Below are positions 1 through 9,505 of a stretch of DNA of 64,000 nt, piece by piece. The notes under the pieces are model-generated. The model searched no databases. It was not told the origin of the DNA and worked only from the letters and a program-made list of their open reading frames with translations. Within the stretch, counting starts at the first letter, position 1, and every line of letters begins with the position of its first letter. A program made the position numbers and the translations under genes. The stretch comes from Xanthomonas melonis (lineage in GTDB: Bacteria > Pseudomonadota > Gammaproteobacteria > Xanthomonadales > Xanthomonadaceae). The stretch lies in contig NZ_JAJGQH010000003.1 in the NCBI RefSeq assembly GCF_020783655.1, positions 124,001 through 188,000 on the forward strand, written 5' to 3'.

Positions 1-227
1 GCCAGTCGCTGGTGGTGGCGGTCACGCGGCTGGGCGCCGGCAGCCAGGGCGAAGGCGATCTGCCGCTGCTGCTGCCACTGGCGATCTGGGGCCAGGCCGC
101 ACTGGCCTTGCCGGAGGCGTCCTATCGCCATGTGCTCGACGGCAGCACGCTGCAGCCGCAGCACGGCCGCGTGCCGTTGTCGACGCTGTTTGCACGCGCA
201 CCGGTGGCAGTGTTGCTGACCGCTTGA
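1..227 (+). CDS. treY: Maltooligosyl trehalose synthase, C-terminal fragment (partial)
   Basis: Only the last ~75 residues lie in the window; the frame is open from the left edge to the TGA at 225-227. The tail has a short beta-rich pattern (LPLLLPLAIWGQAALALPE, then YRHVLDG, then LFARAPVAVLL) like the C-terminal domain of TreY, which converts the reducing end of maltodextrins to a trehalosyl unit. The placement just upstream of a DUF2934 gene and glgX fits the trehalose/glycogen cluster I remember from Xanthomonas. Another GH13-family member such as TreZ or MalQ is possible, because the catalytic part is outside the window. Confidence 0.65.
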   Translation, partial: QSLVVAVTRLGAGSQGEGDLPLLLPLAIWGQAALALPEASYRHVLDGSTLQPQHGRVPLSTLFARAPVAVLLTA

Positions 228-257
228 CCCCGAAGATCCTCGAGAGAAACGCACGCA

Positions 258-443
258 ATGAATGAGATGCAACGCCAGGCACGGCTTCGCCAGTTGGCAC
301 AGGAAATCTGGGAGGCCGAAGGCCGTCCCGACGGACATGCGGACCGCCATTGGGCGATGGCCGAGCGGCTGGTGGACGCCGAGGAGCGGGCTGCCGAGCA
401 GGCCACCGAGCAGGTGGTCACGCCGATCACTGCACGCCAGTAA
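258..443 (+). CDS. DUF2934 small protein
   Basis: A 61-residue protein that starts 31 bp after the treY stop. It has the DUF2934 pattern: an N-terminal helix rich in Arg/Gln, then a core around IWEAEGRPDGHADRHW and a second helix WAMAERLVDAEER. This family of short soluble helical proteins has no known function and is often found beside glycogen/trehalose genes. The ATG follows a GAGAGAAACG stretch that can act as a ribosome site. Co-transcription with treY and glgX is likely from spacing and strand; a role in that pathway is only inferred. Confidence 0.75.
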   Translation: MNEMQRQARLRQLAQEIWEAEGRPDGHADRHWAMAERLVDAEERAAEQATEQVVTPITARQ

Positions 444-567
444 CGTGGCTTCTGCCACCTTTCAGCCCAGTCTGCCGGGTGATCCGGCGTGCCCCCGAAC
501 GGCGTACGCCCGCGTCGTCCCACAGCGCGAATCGCGTGCCTGATGTCACCGTACCGAGGAGTTACCG

Positions 568-2730
568 ATGGCCACCCGCAAGTTCACCCAGCGCTCGCGT
601 ATCCGCGAAGGCCGTCCCAACCCGCTCGGTGCGACCTGGGACGGCCTGGGCGTCAATTTCGCACTGTACTCGCGCAATGCCACACGCGTGGAGCTGTGCC
701 TGTTCGACGAGCGTGGCCGCGAACAGGAACGCATCGCGCTGCCCGAGTACACCGACGAAGTCTGGCACGGCTATCTGCCCGACGCGCGCCCCGGGCAGCT
801 CTATGGCTATCGCGTGCACGGTCCCTACGCGCCGTATGCAGGGCATCGCTTCAATCCCAACAAGCTGCTGCTGGATCCGTACGCCAAGCAGATCGTCGGC
901 GAGCTGAAATGGGCGCCGCATCTGTTCGGCTACACCATCGGCCACCGCGACAAGGACCTGAGCTTCGACCGGCGCGACAGCGCCGCGTTCATGCCCAAAT
1001 CGGCGGTGATCGATCCGGCCTTCACCTGGGGCCAGGATCGCCCGCCGCAGACGCCGTGGAACCGCACGGTGATCTACGAAGCCCACGTGCGTGGGCTGAG
1101 CATGCTGCATCCGGCGGTGCCGCCGGAAAATCGCGGCACCTTCTCGGCATTGAAGACCGATGAACTGATCGACCACATCAGCTCGTTGGGCGTCACTGCG
1201 GTGGAACTGCTGCCCGTGCACGCCTTCGTCGACGATCAATATCTGCTGGAAAAAGGCCTGCGCAATTATTGGGGCTACAACACGCTGGGGTTCTTCGCTC
1301 CGCAGGCGCGTTACATGTCCACGCGCACGGTGGCCGAATTCAAGCAGATGGTGGCGCGCCTGCACCATGCCGGGCTGGAAGTGCTGCTGGACGTGGTCTA
1401 CAACCACACCGCCGAGGGCAACGAGCTCGGCCCCACGCTGTCGTTCAAGGGCATCGACAACGCCAGCTACTATCGTCTGGCCGACGATCGACGTTTCTAC
1501 ATCAACGACACCGGTACCGGAAACACCTTCGACCTGACCAATGTCGGCGCGCTGCGCATGGTGATGGATTCGCTGCGCTACTGGGTGCAGGAAATGCACG
1601 TGGACGGTTTCCGTTTCGATCTGGCCAGCATCCTGGGCCGCGAACGGTATGGCTTCGATCCGTCGGGCAGCTTCCTGGACGCAGTGCGCCAGGATCCGGT
1701 GCTGAGCCAGACCAAGCTCATCGCCGAGCCGTGGGACATCGGCCCGGGCGGCTATCAGGTCGGCAACTTCCCACCCGGCTGGATGGAATGGAACGACAAG
1801 TTCCGCGACAACGTGCGCGCGTTCTGGCGCGGCGATGCCGGACAGCTCGCCGAGCTGGCCACCCGACTCACCGGTTCTGCGGATCTGTTCAACCGTAGCG
1901 GCCGGCGTCCCACTGCCTCGGTCAACTTCGTCACTGCGCATGACGGCTTCACCCTGCGCGATCTGGTGAGTTACGAAAGCAAGCACAACATGGCCAACGG
2001 CGAGGATGGCCGCGACGGCAGCGACCACAACATTTCGGCCAACTACGGGGTGGAGGGAGACACCAACGATCCGGCCATCAAACAGCTGCGCCGTCAGCAG
2101 ATGCGCAATCTGCTGGCCACGCTGCTGCTGTCGCAGGGCACCCCGATGCTGCTGGCCGGCGATGAGTTCGGCCATAGCCAGAACGGCAACAACAATGCGT
2201 ACTGCCAGGACAATGCGCTGACCTGGATCGACTGGACGGCGGCCACCAAGGCCGCCGCCGCCGACCAGGCCGCGTTCGTGCGGCGGCTGATCCGTGTACG
2301 GCAGCGCTACCCGCTGCTGCACCGCGCGCGATTCTTCGACGGCAAGTTCGACGACGCCTTGGGCCTGAAGGACCTCACCTGGCTGGCGCCCAGCGGCGTG
2401 GAGATGGACGAGGCCGCCTGGCACGACCCGGAGGCTCGCGCGCTGATGCTGCGCCTGGATGGCCGCTCGCCCACCACCGGCCTGCGCGAGATCGCCGCCA
2501 ACGTCACCTTGCTGATGCTGATCAATGCCGCGTCCACCAGTGTTTCCTTCACTCTGCCGGCGATGCACGACGAACACTGGCGCGTGCTGGTCGATACCGC
2601 ACGCCATGGCGGGCGCGTGGTTGCCGGCGGCAGTGAATGGAAGGCGCCCGCGCATTCGCTGACGCTGCTGGCGGTGGAGCGCGACCGCATCGCCAGCAGT
2701 GCGCGCATCGTCTCCGAAGGGGCGCGCTGA
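568..2730 (+). CDS. glgX: Glycogen debranching enzyme GlgX (isoamylase-type)
   Basis: A 720-residue GH13 enzyme that hydrolyses alpha-1,6 branches of limit-dextrin glycogen in the cytoplasm. The N-terminal ~150 residues form a CBM48/isoamylase-N domain (starting near [20 protein letters not shown]). The TIM barrel carries the four GH13 regions: DVVYNH near residue 275, nucleophile Asp351 in GFRFD, acid/base Glu387 in IAEPWD, and His458-Asp459 in TAHDG. All catalytic residues are present and the length is normal for GlgX. The start has a good GAGGAG site 8 bases upstream. It is probably the last metabolic gene of the upstream treY cluster. Confidence 0.95.
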   Translation: MATRKFTQRSRIREGRPNPLGATWDGLGVNFALYSRNATRVELCLFDERGREQERIALPEYTDEVWHGYLPDARPGQLYGYRVHGPYAPYAGHRFNPNKLLLDPYAKQIVGELKWAPHLFGYTIGHRDKDLSFDRRDSAAFMPKSAVIDPAFTWGQDRPPQTPWNRTVIYEAHVRGLSMLHPAVPPENRGTFSALKTDELIDHISSLGVTAVELLPVHAFVDDQYLLEKGLRNYWGYNTLGFFAPQARYMSTRTVAEFKQMVARLHHAGLEVLLDVVYNHTAEGNELGPTLSFKGIDNASYYRLADDRRFYINDTGTGNTFDLTNVGALRMVMDSLRYWVQEMHVDGFRFDLASILGRERYGFDPSGSFLDAVRQDPVLSQTKLIAEPWDIGPGGYQVGNFPPGWMEWNDKFRDNVRAFWRGDAGQLAELATRLTGSADLFNRSGRRPTASVNFVTAHDGFTLRDLVSYESKHNMANGEDGRDGSDHNISANYGVEGDTNDPAIKQLRRQQMRNLLATLLLSQGTPMLLAGDEFGHSQNGNNNAYCQDNALTWIDWTAATKAAAADQAAFVRRLIRVRQRYPLLHRARFFDGKFDDALGLKDLTWLAPSGVEMDEAAWHDPEARALMLRLDGRSPTTGLREIAANVTLLMLINAASTSVSFTLPAMHDEHWRVLVDTARHGGRVVAGGSEWKAPAHSLTLLAVERDRIASSARIVSEGAR

Positions 2731-2746
2731 TGGCGAGGATGGCCTG

Positions 2747-3379
2747 ATGGACGTATTACTGGCAGGTGCGACCGGATTGGTCGGCAAGCATGTGCTGCAG
2801 CAACTGTTGGCCGATGCACGCTGCACCGGCGTGGTGGCGATCACGCGCCGGCCGCTGCCGCAGATGCATCCCAAGTTGCGCAACCAGGTGGTCGACTTCG
2901 AACGGCTGCCACAGTGGACCGCACCGCGCATGGAAGCGGCCATCTGCGCCCTGGGCAGCACCATGAAGCAGGCCGGCTCGCGCGAAGCGTTCTATCGTAT
3001 CGACCACGATTACCCGATGGCGATCGCGCATGCGGCCTGCGCGCAGGGCACCTCGGTGTTCGTTCTCAATTCCGCAGCAGGCGCCAACGCGCAATCGCGC
3101 ATCTTCTACAACCGCGTCAAAGGCGAGCTGGAGCGCGATCTGCGCGCCGTCGGCTTCCCCTCGCTGACCTTCGTGCGGCCCGGCCTGATCGGCGGCGAAC
3201 GCGAAGAGCGCCGCACCGGCGAACACATCGGCAGCCTCGTGCTGGGCGCACTGGGGCCGTTGCTGCCGCGGCGCTTTCGCATCAACCCGGCAGAGCGTGT
3301 TGCTGCGGCAATGGTATCCGCCGCGCTCGCGCCGGCGCGTGGCGAGCATAGCGTTGAGGCTGCAGAGCTGGCGGGCTAA
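2747..3379 (+). CDS. NAD(P)-binding oxidoreductase (HTATIP2-like atypical SDR)
   Basis: A 210-residue Rossmann protein that starts with MDVLLAGATGLVGKHVL, a GATGxxG dinucleotide-binding loop typical of atypical short-chain dehydrogenases. Later parts include CALGST near residue 67 and a YNRVK stretch near residue 120 that fits the YxxxK active site. The best family match by eye is the HTATIP2/Tim-like NAD(P)H oxidoreductase group; the substrate is unknown. I chose the ATG at 2747, not the in-frame start further upstream that overlaps glgX, because the Rossmann strand begins right after it. It follows glgX by 16 bp, so co-transcription is likely. Confidence 0.85.
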   Translation: MDVLLAGATGLVGKHVLQQLLADARCTGVVAITRRPLPQMHPKLRNQVVDFERLPQWTAPRMEAAICALGSTMKQAGSREAFYRIDHDYPMAIAHAACAQGTSVFVLNSAAGANAQSRIFYNRVKGELERDLRAVGFPSLTFVRPGLIGGEREERRTGEHIGSLVLGALGPLLPRRFRINPAERVAAAMVSAALAPARGEHSVEAAELAG

Positions 3380-3385
3380 TGATCG

Positions 3386-3451
3386 CAGGAGCGCGCCCGA
3401 GCGCGATAGGGCGTTACTGCTAGAGGTTCGCCGCACGCAGGCACGCTCCTG
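3386..3451. repeat. Inverted repeat CAGGAGCG / CGCTCCTG
   Basis: Eight-base arms at 3386-3393 and 3444-3451 are exact inverses, separated by 50 bases rich in GCGC. The pair lies between two convergent genes, so it may act as a bidirectional transcription barrier or be a REP-like sequence. A similar CGCGCTCCTGTG string recurs near 29177. Confidence 0.35.
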
Positions 3452-3494
3452 TGGGTGGGTATGGACTGCGGCACTTTCGCTGGTACCGCTCCCC

Positions 3495-4253
3495 CTAAAC
3501 GCCCAGCGATTGCCCGCCATCCACCGCCAGCACTTGCCCGGTGATCCAGCGCGCCCGCGATGAAGCGAGAAACAGCGCGGCGTCGGCCACGTGCTGCACC
3601 TGCCCGAAGCCACCGAACGGGATGCTGTCGCGGATGCGTGCATATAACTCTGGTTCCTCACGACTGCGCCTGTCCCACAGGCCGTCGGGGAACTCTATCG
3701 ATCCGGGCGAGAGTGCATTGACGCGGATACGTTCGCGCGCCAACTCTGCGGCCAGGGTGGTGGTGTAGTAATTCAGCGCGGCCTTGGCGGTGGAATAGGC
3801 GATCGCGCGTGGTGTCGGGCGTTGCGCGTTGATCGAGCTGATGTTGATGATCACCGCGTCGCTGCTCTGGCGCAGATACGGCAAGGCAGCCCGGTTGCAG
3901 CGCACCGCTGCCATCAGGTCCACATCCAACCCCGCCTGCCAGCTTGCATCGTCGTTGCCGTGTCCAAAACCGGAGGCATTGTTGATCACCACATCCAGGC
4001 CACCCAATGCCTGCGCGGCGGCCTGCACGTAGCGTTCGATCTGTGCGGCATCGGCCAGGTCGCAGGGCAGGGTATGCACCGGCGCACCTTGCGCAGCCAG
4101 CGCGTGGGCCGCCTGCGCCAGACCGTCGGGGCTGCGTGCGCAGATCGACACCTGCGCGCCATCGCGCACGAAGGCTTCGGCGATCGCCAGGCCAATGCCG
4201 CGGCTGCCGCCGGCAATCAGGACGCGTCGCGGAGGAGATGCGGAGTCGGACAT
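3495..4253 (-). CDS. SDR family NAD(P)-dependent oxidoreductase
   Basis: A 252-residue classical short-chain dehydrogenase. Visible motifs are the cofactor loop GGSRGIG near residue 14, the NNASGFG motif near residue 90, a catalytic Ser in the IISSINA stretch, and the YSTAK active-site Tyr/Lys. The C-terminal part ends with the ITGQVLAVDGG pattern common to FabG-like reductases. The substrate cannot be told. The ATG at 4253 (MSDSASPPRRVLIAGG) puts the Rossmann strand at the N-terminus; a longer in-frame start at 4304 adds 17 residues that look unconserved. It converges with the upstream NAD(P) oxidoreductase. Confidence 0.9.
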   Translation of the reverse strand: MSDSASPPRRVLIAGGSRGIGLAIAEAFVRDGAQVSICARSPDGLAQAAHALAAQGAPVHTLPCDLADAAQIERYVQAAAQALGGLDVVINNASGFGHGNDDASWQAGLDVDLMAAVRCNRAALPYLRQSSDAVIINISSINAQRPTPRAIAYSTAKAALNYYTTTLAAELARERIRVNALSPGSIEFPDGLWDRRSREEPELYARIRDSIPFGGFGQVQHVADAALFLASSRARWITGQVLAVDGGQSLGV

Positions 4254-4846
4254 GACGGAGACCGGAGAGTAGAAACCCGCATTATCGGACAGCGGGCGCT
4301 GCATGACGCACTGCTATCGGACCTAGTGGGGTAGGCAAGTGCGTGGCGCCGCAGCAGGAAGTTCCACGCTGCAGCAGCGCCGGCACGAGCGGCAGGTGCA
4401 GCCTCAGGTGGCGTCTTCAGGCGCGAAACACGAACGCCCAGGCTAGTGGCAGGCCAGGCCGGAGCGACAACGGAAGCCTGCGACGCAGCCGATGGCGAAG
4501 CGTCTTCCAAGCCCGGCAGCAGGCCTCACCGGGTGGGCGTCCGCAGCAGCTCCCTGAGCCGGCACGCATGCCTGCTTCGGCACCGGTTGCCGGATAGCGA
4601 GGACGTCCAGAGTGCGCTGCGCAGCGGCGCCCGTACTGGATGCCTGCGTCTGCGATCTGGCCCATCGGTTGCGGTGGCGGCTGCTGTCATCTGGCCGTCA
4701 TAGGCGCCAAGCGCTGCTTGCCCCGTAAGCCTCATCGCCGCTGGCGATCAGCTCATGCCTTTCTGATTGCTCCTCGCTAACCAATTGTTTACACATCGGC
4801 TGCGCGCTGCGGGCACAACGTGCGGGTCATTCAGTGGGAGTTGCAC
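4254..4846. other. Intergenic region, no gene seen
   Basis: About 590 bases between divergent genes. Short open frames occur on both strands, but none shows a recognisable motif, a ribosome site or a protein-like residue pattern. Base composition falls near 4770-4800 (AATTGTTTACACATC), which probably holds the promoter of the following gene. Confidence 0.5.
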
Positions 4847-6256
4847 ATGGAAACCCATATCACCGTCATCGGTGCCGGCTTCTGCGGCACCGCGCTGGTC
4901 CGTGCGCTGGCGCAGACGGCCGATGCGCAGGTGCGCATCACGTTGGTGGGCGTGGCCGACACCTTCGGCAGCGGCATTGCCTACGGCGCGGCGCGGCCGG
5001 AGCATCTGCTCAACGTGCGCGCCAAGGACCTTGGCATCGACGCCCAGGCGCCGGGTGCGTTCGCCGATACCTTGCATCTGGGCGAGAGCGGGCGATTGGA
5101 ATTCCTGCCGCGCCTCGCCTATGGCGACTACCTGCGCAGCGAACTCGATGCAGCGGTGAGTGGTGCGCAGGCATCGATCGTGCGCCTGTCGCAGGAAGCG
5201 GTGGCGGTGGAGCGTGTGCGCAAGGGATTTCGCGTGTTTCTCGCCAACGGCGATGCCTTCCACAGCGATCGCGTGGTGCTGGCGGTCGGCGGGTTGCAAC
5301 CGCAGGCGCTGGCGGGTATCGGCCCGCGTTTGAGCGTGCATCCCCGCTACATCGGCTGGCCATGGCAGGGCGATGCGTTGGCACGGCTGTCGCCGGATGA
5401 CGACGTGTTGATCGTCGGTGCGGGTCTGACCATGGTGGATGTGGCGCTGAGCCTGCATGCGCGCGGACATCGGGGCCGCATGCTGGCGATCTCCCGGCGC
5501 GGGCTGGCGCCGCAGGCGCATCTGCGCCAGCCTGGCGCATCGTTGGAGCTGCCGCCGCATCTGCAGCGTGCGCTCAAGGATGCCGATCTGCGCGGACTGT
5601 TGCGCGGCGTACGCCAGCTCAGCGCGGTAGTGGACGACTGGAGGCGCGTGGTGGATGCGTTACGCCCGCATCTGCAGCCGCTGTGGCAGCGTCTGGAGCT
5701 GTCGCAACGCGCGCGGTTCCTGCGCCACCTGCGCCCGTACTGGGAAGTCGTGCGGCATCGCGTTGCGCCGGGTGCGGCCGAACAGCTGGCGCACTTGCAG
5801 GTCACCGGCCAGCTGGAGGTTGTTGCAGCGCGCTTGCTGCGGGCGCGCTGGGTGCCCGATGGCGTGGAAGCGGTGATCCGCGCACGCGGCGCAGCCGATG
5901 CGCAGACCTTGCGGTTCGATGCGGTGATTCGTGCCACCGGCCTGGATACCGATATCGATCGCACCAGCGATCCGTTGATCGCCGGTATGCGCGAAGCCGG
6001 CCTGTTGCGCGCCGATCCATTGGGATTGGGTGTGGATACCGATGCGCATCTGCGTGTGCGCGACGGCACCGGGCAGATCGTGCCAGGGCTGTATTGCGTG
6101 GGACCGCTGCTGCGTGGACGCTACTGGGAAATCACCGCCGTGCCCGAATTGCGCGTGGCCACGCGCTCGCTGGCCGAACGGCTGTTGCTGGGCGCAACGC
6201 CGGCCTTACAGCCGGAACCCGAGCACGTCCCGCGCGAAGTCAACGGGCGCTCGTAA
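4847..6256 (+). CDS. FAD/NAD(P)-binding oxidoreductase (NAD_binding_9 family)
   Basis: A 469-residue flavoprotein. The N-terminus METHITVIGAGFCGTALV is an FAD-binding Rossmann motif (GAGFCG), and a second dinucleotide motif VLIVGAGLTMVDVALSL occurs near residue 190. A further ATG-like motif VIRATGLDTD is near residue 365, as in class I flavin-dependent oxidoreductases. The family is annotated simply as FAD-NAD(P)-binding protein; the reaction is unknown. The ATG at 4847 was chosen over an in-frame GTG-like start at 4820, since the beta strand begins directly after it. The gene stands alone, with non-coding DNA on both sides. Confidence 0.85.
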   Translation: METHITVIGAGFCGTALVRALAQTADAQVRITLVGVADTFGSGIAYGAARPEHLLNVRAKDLGIDAQAPGAFADTLHLGESGRLEFLPRLAYGDYLRSELDAAVSGAQASIVRLSQEAVAVERVRKGFRVFLANGDAFHSDRVVLAVGGLQPQALAGIGPRLSVHPRYIGWPWQGDALARLSPDDDVLIVGAGLTMVDVALSLHARGHRGRMLAISRRGLAPQAHLRQPGASLELPPHLQRALKDADLRGLLRGVRQLSAVVDDWRRVVDALRPHLQPLWQRLELSQRARFLRHLRPYWEVVRHRVAPGAAEQLAHLQVTGQLEVVAARLLRARWVPDGVEAVIRARGAADAQTLRFDAVIRATGLDTDIDRTSDPLIAGMREAGLLRADPLGLGVDTDAHLRVRDGTGQIVPGLYCVGPLLRGRYWEITAVPELRVATRSLAERLLLGATPALQPEPEHVPREVNGRS

Positions 6257-6569
6257 GGCGGGGATGTGTTTCGCCCTCGTCGTTGGTGTGCGTACCCGCA
6301 CGTGTCCGCCGACCTGGTGTGACGTCACTTCCTCAGTGACGCTGCGCATCGACATGCACGCTGGCCGTATCGACCAAGTGCAGAGCGGCTCTGCGCATGC
6401 AGGCATGGTCAAAACTGTGCACCCGTGCACGCGCCTTGTCGAACAGCGCAAACATGCGGCGTGATGCGTAGTGCAGCGCGTGGCATTGGGAAGGGTTGGG
6501 TCATGGTGTTTGCGCTGGGCATCTCTGATGTCCAGCGCGCTTGATTCCCTCGTCTGCCTGGAGTCTGCC
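6257..6569. other. Intergenic region, no gene seen
   Basis: About 310 bases with no recognisable gene. A palindrome TGACGTCACTTCCTCAGTGACG lies near 6319-6341 (arms TGACGTCA and CAGTGACG), possibly a transcription barrier or operator. The end of the region should hold the promoter of the next gene. Confidence 0.4.
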
Positions 6570-7001
6570 ATGCCCCGTCTTGCGCCCGCTCTCCTTGCCG
6601 CTGCGCTATGTGCCAGCGCCCTGCCTGCGATGGCCAGCGAATCGCTCAAGTCGCGTGCCGATGTCATTGCCGCACTGGAGGCCGGCTACGATGTCAGCCT
6701 GACCACCGATCTCAGCCGCTGCACGCCCGAACAGGGCACCCCGGAAAGCCGGACGCGAGGCGGCCGTCATATCGAGGCCTACCGCATCACCGAGGACGGC
6801 ACGGCCGCGTTCTCCGGCTCGCACTTCACCGTAGCCAACGACGGCAAGCCGATCCAGCAGTTCATGCGCTACCAGCTGCGCCCGGACGGCAGCGTGCGCT
6901 TTACCACCTACATGTACGATCTGCCGGCACTGCAGCAACGCGGGCCGATGCTGGCGTATCAATGCACGATCAATCAGGGCATTCGTTTTCATGCCGATTG
7001 A
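6570..7001 (+). CDS. virK: VirK-family secreted protein
   Basis: A 143-residue exported protein with a clear signal peptide (MPRLAPALLAAALCASALPA, cleavage near AMA-SE), followed by a VirK-type core: SRADVIAALEAGYDVSLTTDLSRC near the mature N-terminus, then an IEAYRI and FSGSHFTV beta region. Two Cys (in DLSRC and YQCTI) could form a disulphide in the periplasm. VirK was first named in Agrobacterium virulence regulons; its biochemical role is unclear. The start at 6570 is chosen because it begins the signal peptide; an in-frame ATG at 6471 would place 33 unlikely residues before it. Confidence 0.8.
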   Translation: MPRLAPALLAAALCASALPAMASESLKSRADVIAALEAGYDVSLTTDLSRCTPEQGTPESRTRGGRHIEAYRITEDGTAAFSGSHFTVANDGKPIQQFMRYQLRPDGSVRFTTYMYDLPALQQRGPMLAYQCTINQGIRFHAD

Positions 7002-7168
7002 TTGCGGTCAACGCGCTACGCGCTACCTGCGTTGGAAGCTCGAAGTTGTGCATCGAAGTTGCACGTGTCGAAGTTGTACGTTCGGACTTGCGATGTTGTA
7101 GCGAGACGTGGCATGGCGACGCTCGTGGGGTAATGACAAGGTGCGCAAGCAATCCAGGCTCCGCACAT

Positions 7169-7293
7169 ACCCTCATCCGCCCCTGCGGGGCACCTTCTCC
7201 CGGCGGGAGAAGGGATGTCTTTTCACTGTGCGGGGGAGTGCGCGCAGCCGGAGCCCCTCTCCTGCGGGAGAGGGGTTGGGGTGAGGGTACGGG
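7169..7293. repeat. Inverted pair of RIME-like palindromic repeats
   Basis: Arm 1 (7169-7214, minus orientation) reads ACCCTCATCCGCCC, then a GGGGCACC spacer and the hairpin CTTCTCCCG/CGGGAGAAG. Arm 2 (7252-7293, plus orientation) has hairpin CCCTCTCCTG/CGGGAGAGGGG followed by TTGGGGTGAGGGTACGG. The GAGGG ends point outward and the hairpins face inward. It lies between the convergent virK and efflux outer-membrane genes. Confidence 0.85.
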
Positions 7294-7322
7294 GCGAAGC
7301 CACACGTGCTCTACCGCTATTG

Positions 7323-8789
7323 CTATTGCCGCTGCACCGCCACCGCCTCATTGCCTCCAGTCTGCCAGCCACCACCCAATGCCCTGAACGTCGCCACCGC
7401 ACTGCGCGCAGCCTCGGTGCGCGCCTGCACCTGCGCGTCGGAGGCGCGCAGCAGGCTGTCGTCGGCGTTGAGCACTTCGATCAGGCTGATGGTGCCTTTT
7501 TCGTAGGCCAGTGCCGAGGCGTCGCGCGCCTTGCCCAGCGCCTCGACACCCTGCGTCAGCACATGGGCCTGTTGCTCGCGTTTGACCAGCGCGGTGAAGG
7601 CGTTTTCCACATCTTCGGTAGCGCGCAAGACGGCCAGGCGGTAGGCGGCCAACTGCTCGGCTTCCTGGCCCTTGGCCTGGGCGATCTGCGCGTTGATGCG
7701 GCCGAAGTCGAACAGCCGCCAACGCAGCCCCAGCGCCGCGGACGCCTGGGCGGCATCACCGGAGAACAGGTGGGCGCCGGAGATCGCCGTGGCGCTGCCG
7801 AGCAGGCCGCTCAATGAGAACTTGGGGTAGTACTCGGACATCGCGACGCCGATGCGCGCATTGGCAGCAGCCAGGCGGCGCTCGGCGACGATCAGGTCGG
7901 GCCGGCGGCGCAGCAGGTCGGCCGGCGAGCCGCTATCGGCGATCTGCGGCGCCGCCGGGATGGGTTTGCTGGCCGCCAGCTCTTTGCGGTGAGTGCCGGG
8001 CGCCACGCCCAGCATCACATCCAGCGCGTTCATGGCCGCCACCAGCCCGGCCTCTAGCCCGGGCACCGTGGCCTGCGCCTGGGCCAGTGCACCCCGGGCC
8101 TGCTGCAGTTGCAGTTCGGCCGCCAAGCCCTTGCCGTGCAGCAGCGTCACCATCGACACCAGACCTTGCTGGGTGGCGATCTGGCGTTGGGCCACGTCCA
8201 GCCGGGCCTGCAGGCCGCGGATGCTGATGTAGATGTCGGCGGTCTGCGCGGCGACCGCCAGGCGCGTGGCTGCTGCGCTGGCGTCGGTGGCCTGGTAGTC
8301 GGCCAGTGCGGCCTGGCGCCCACGCCGCAGCCCGCCGAACAGGTCCAGCTCCCAGCTGGCGCCCAGGTTGGCGTCGTAGAGGCTGGCGTAGCGATCGAAG
8401 TTGGGGGTGCTGTCGAGCACCTGCCCCAGCGGGGTCTCCAGCGACTGGTAGGCACGCGTCGCGCTGCCGGTGATGTTGCCGGAAGGCAGCAGCGCGGCGG
8501 TGGCGGCGGTCAGCCCGGCGCGGGCCTGGGTCACCCGCGCGGTGGCCTGCGCCAGGTCCAGGTTCTGCGCCAGTGCGGCGGTGACGTAGCGGCTCAGGTC
8601 CGGGTCGCCAAAACCGCTCCACCAGGTTGCTAGATCTGAATGGCCGCTCGCGGGGCGCGCGGCGACCTCGGCCTGGCCAACGAAGCGGTCGGGGAGCGGG
8701 GCGTCCGGACGGGTGTAGTCGGGACCGACCGCGCAGCCCGTCGCGAGGCTGACGGCAACGAACACTGCAAGGAGGCGGAGTGACGGCAT
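7323..8789 (-). CDS. RND efflux outer-membrane lipoprotein (NodT/OprM family)
   Basis: A 488-residue TolC-like channel. It starts with a lipoprotein signal peptide with lipobox LATGC (acylated Cys at about residue 19), then the typical VGPDYTRPD N-terminus of NodT-family factors. Two outer-membrane efflux (OEP) repeats follow, including the LRRRPDLIVAERRLAAANARIGVA motif region near residues 290-315. It makes the outer-membrane exit for the adaptor and permease encoded at 9574-13796. It is transcribed away from the tetR gene, and the 87-bp divergent spacer holds a palindrome matching one after tetR, so TetR probably controls both sides. Confidence 0.93.
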   Translation of the reverse strand: MPSLRLLAVFVAVSLATGCAVGPDYTRPDAPLPDRFVGQAEVAARPASGHSDLATWWSGFGDPDLSRYVTAALAQNLDLAQATARVTQARAGLTAATAALLPSGNITGSATRAYQSLETPLGQVLDSTPNFDRYASLYDANLGASWELDLFGGLRRGRQAALADYQATDASAAATRLAVAAQTADIYISIRGLQARLDVAQRQIATQQGLVSMVTLLHGKGLAAELQLQQARGALAQAQATVPGLEAGLVAAMNALDVMLGVAPGTHRKELAASKPIPAAPQIADSGSPADLLRRRPDLIVAERRLAAANARIGVAMSEYYPKFSLSGLLGSATAISGAHLFSGDAAQASAALGLRWRLFDFGRINAQIAQAKGQEAEQLAAYRLAVLRATEDVENAFTALVKREQQAHVLTQGVEALGKARDASALAYEKGTISLIEVLNADDSLLRASDAQVQARTEAARSAVATFRALGGGWQTGGNEAVAVQRQ

Positions 8790-8815
8790 GACGGGACCGG
8801 AGCGCTGAAAGATTG

Positions 8816-8839
8816 GTGACTATAGTATGGAATGGTCAC
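8816..8839. promoter_or_regulatory. Candidate TetR operator 1
   Basis: A 24-bp imperfect palindrome: half-sites GTGACTAT and ATGGTCAC flank eight bases. It sits in the divergent spacer between the outer-membrane lipoprotein gene and tetR, and overlaps a TATAGT sequence that resembles a -10 box. The same left half, spacing and GTCAC right end occur at 9506-9529. Confidence 0.6.
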
Positions 8840-8876
8840 TTTTGTAAGTCGACGGTGACGGCGCTAAGCTGTCGGC

Positions 8877-9494
8877 ATGAGCAAAGCATCCAGTTACCCG
8901 GTATCGGGCCGTGGGCCGGCCGATCACGACGTGCGCGACCAGATCGTGGCCGCGGCCACCGAGCATTTCAGTCGCTACGGCTACGAGAAGACCGCCGTGT
9001 CCGATCTGGCCAAGGCGATCGGCTTTTCCAAGGCCTATATCTACAAGTTCTTCGAATCCAAGCAGGCCATCGGCGAGATGATCTGCACCCACTGCCTGCG
9101 CGAGATCGAGCAGGAGGTGCAGGCCGCCGTGGCAGAGGCGGAGCTGCCGGCAGAGAAGCTGCGGCGCATGTTCAAGGTGGTGATCGAGGCCAGCCTTCGG
9201 CTGTTCTCGCGTGAGCGCAAGCTGTACGAAATTGCCACCTCTGCGGCCGTGGAGCGCTGGCAGTCGGTGGTCGCCTATGAGGCGCGCCTGCAGAAACTGC
9301 TGCAGGACATCCTGCAGCAGGGGCGTGCCAGCGGCGACTTCGAACGTAAGACGCCGCTGGACGAAGCCAGTGCTGCCATCTATCTGGTCATGCGCCCGTA
9401 CATCAATCCATTGCTGCTGCAGCACAGCCTGGAACATGCCGACGAAGTGCCTGCGCTGTTGTCCGGGGTCGTGCTACGGAGCCTCTCGCCGTAA
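8877..9494 (+). CDS. TetR/AcrR family transcriptional regulator
   Basis: A 205-residue repressor-type protein. The N-terminal HTH spans about residues 20-65 (DQIVAAATEHFSRYGYEKT, then the recognition region AKAIGFSKAYIYKFFESK), followed by an all-helical ligand domain with a TetR_C-like pattern. It lies between the divergent efflux outer-membrane gene and the adaptor-permease pair, the usual position for a local repressor of an RND pump. The two 24-bp palindromes on both sides of the gene are likely binding sites, which would give autoregulation plus control of both efflux units. The inducing ligand is unknown. Confidence 0.93.
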   Translation: MSKASSYPVSGRGPADHDVRDQIVAAATEHFSRYGYEKTAVSDLAKAIGFSKAYIYKFFESKQAIGEMICTHCLREIEQEVQAAVAEAELPAEKLRRMFKVVIEASLRLFSRERKLYEIATSAAVERWQSVVAYEARLQKLLQDILQQGRASGDFERKTPLDEASAAIYLVMRPYINPLLLQHSLEHADEVPALLSGVVLRSLSP

Positions 9495-9505
9495 GAAAGT
9501 CGCTG

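Noticed and set aside
562-2964. Long minus-strand open frame opposite glgX
   Set aside because: Residue use is biased and no domain is visible; glgX on the plus strand carries all catalytic motifs.
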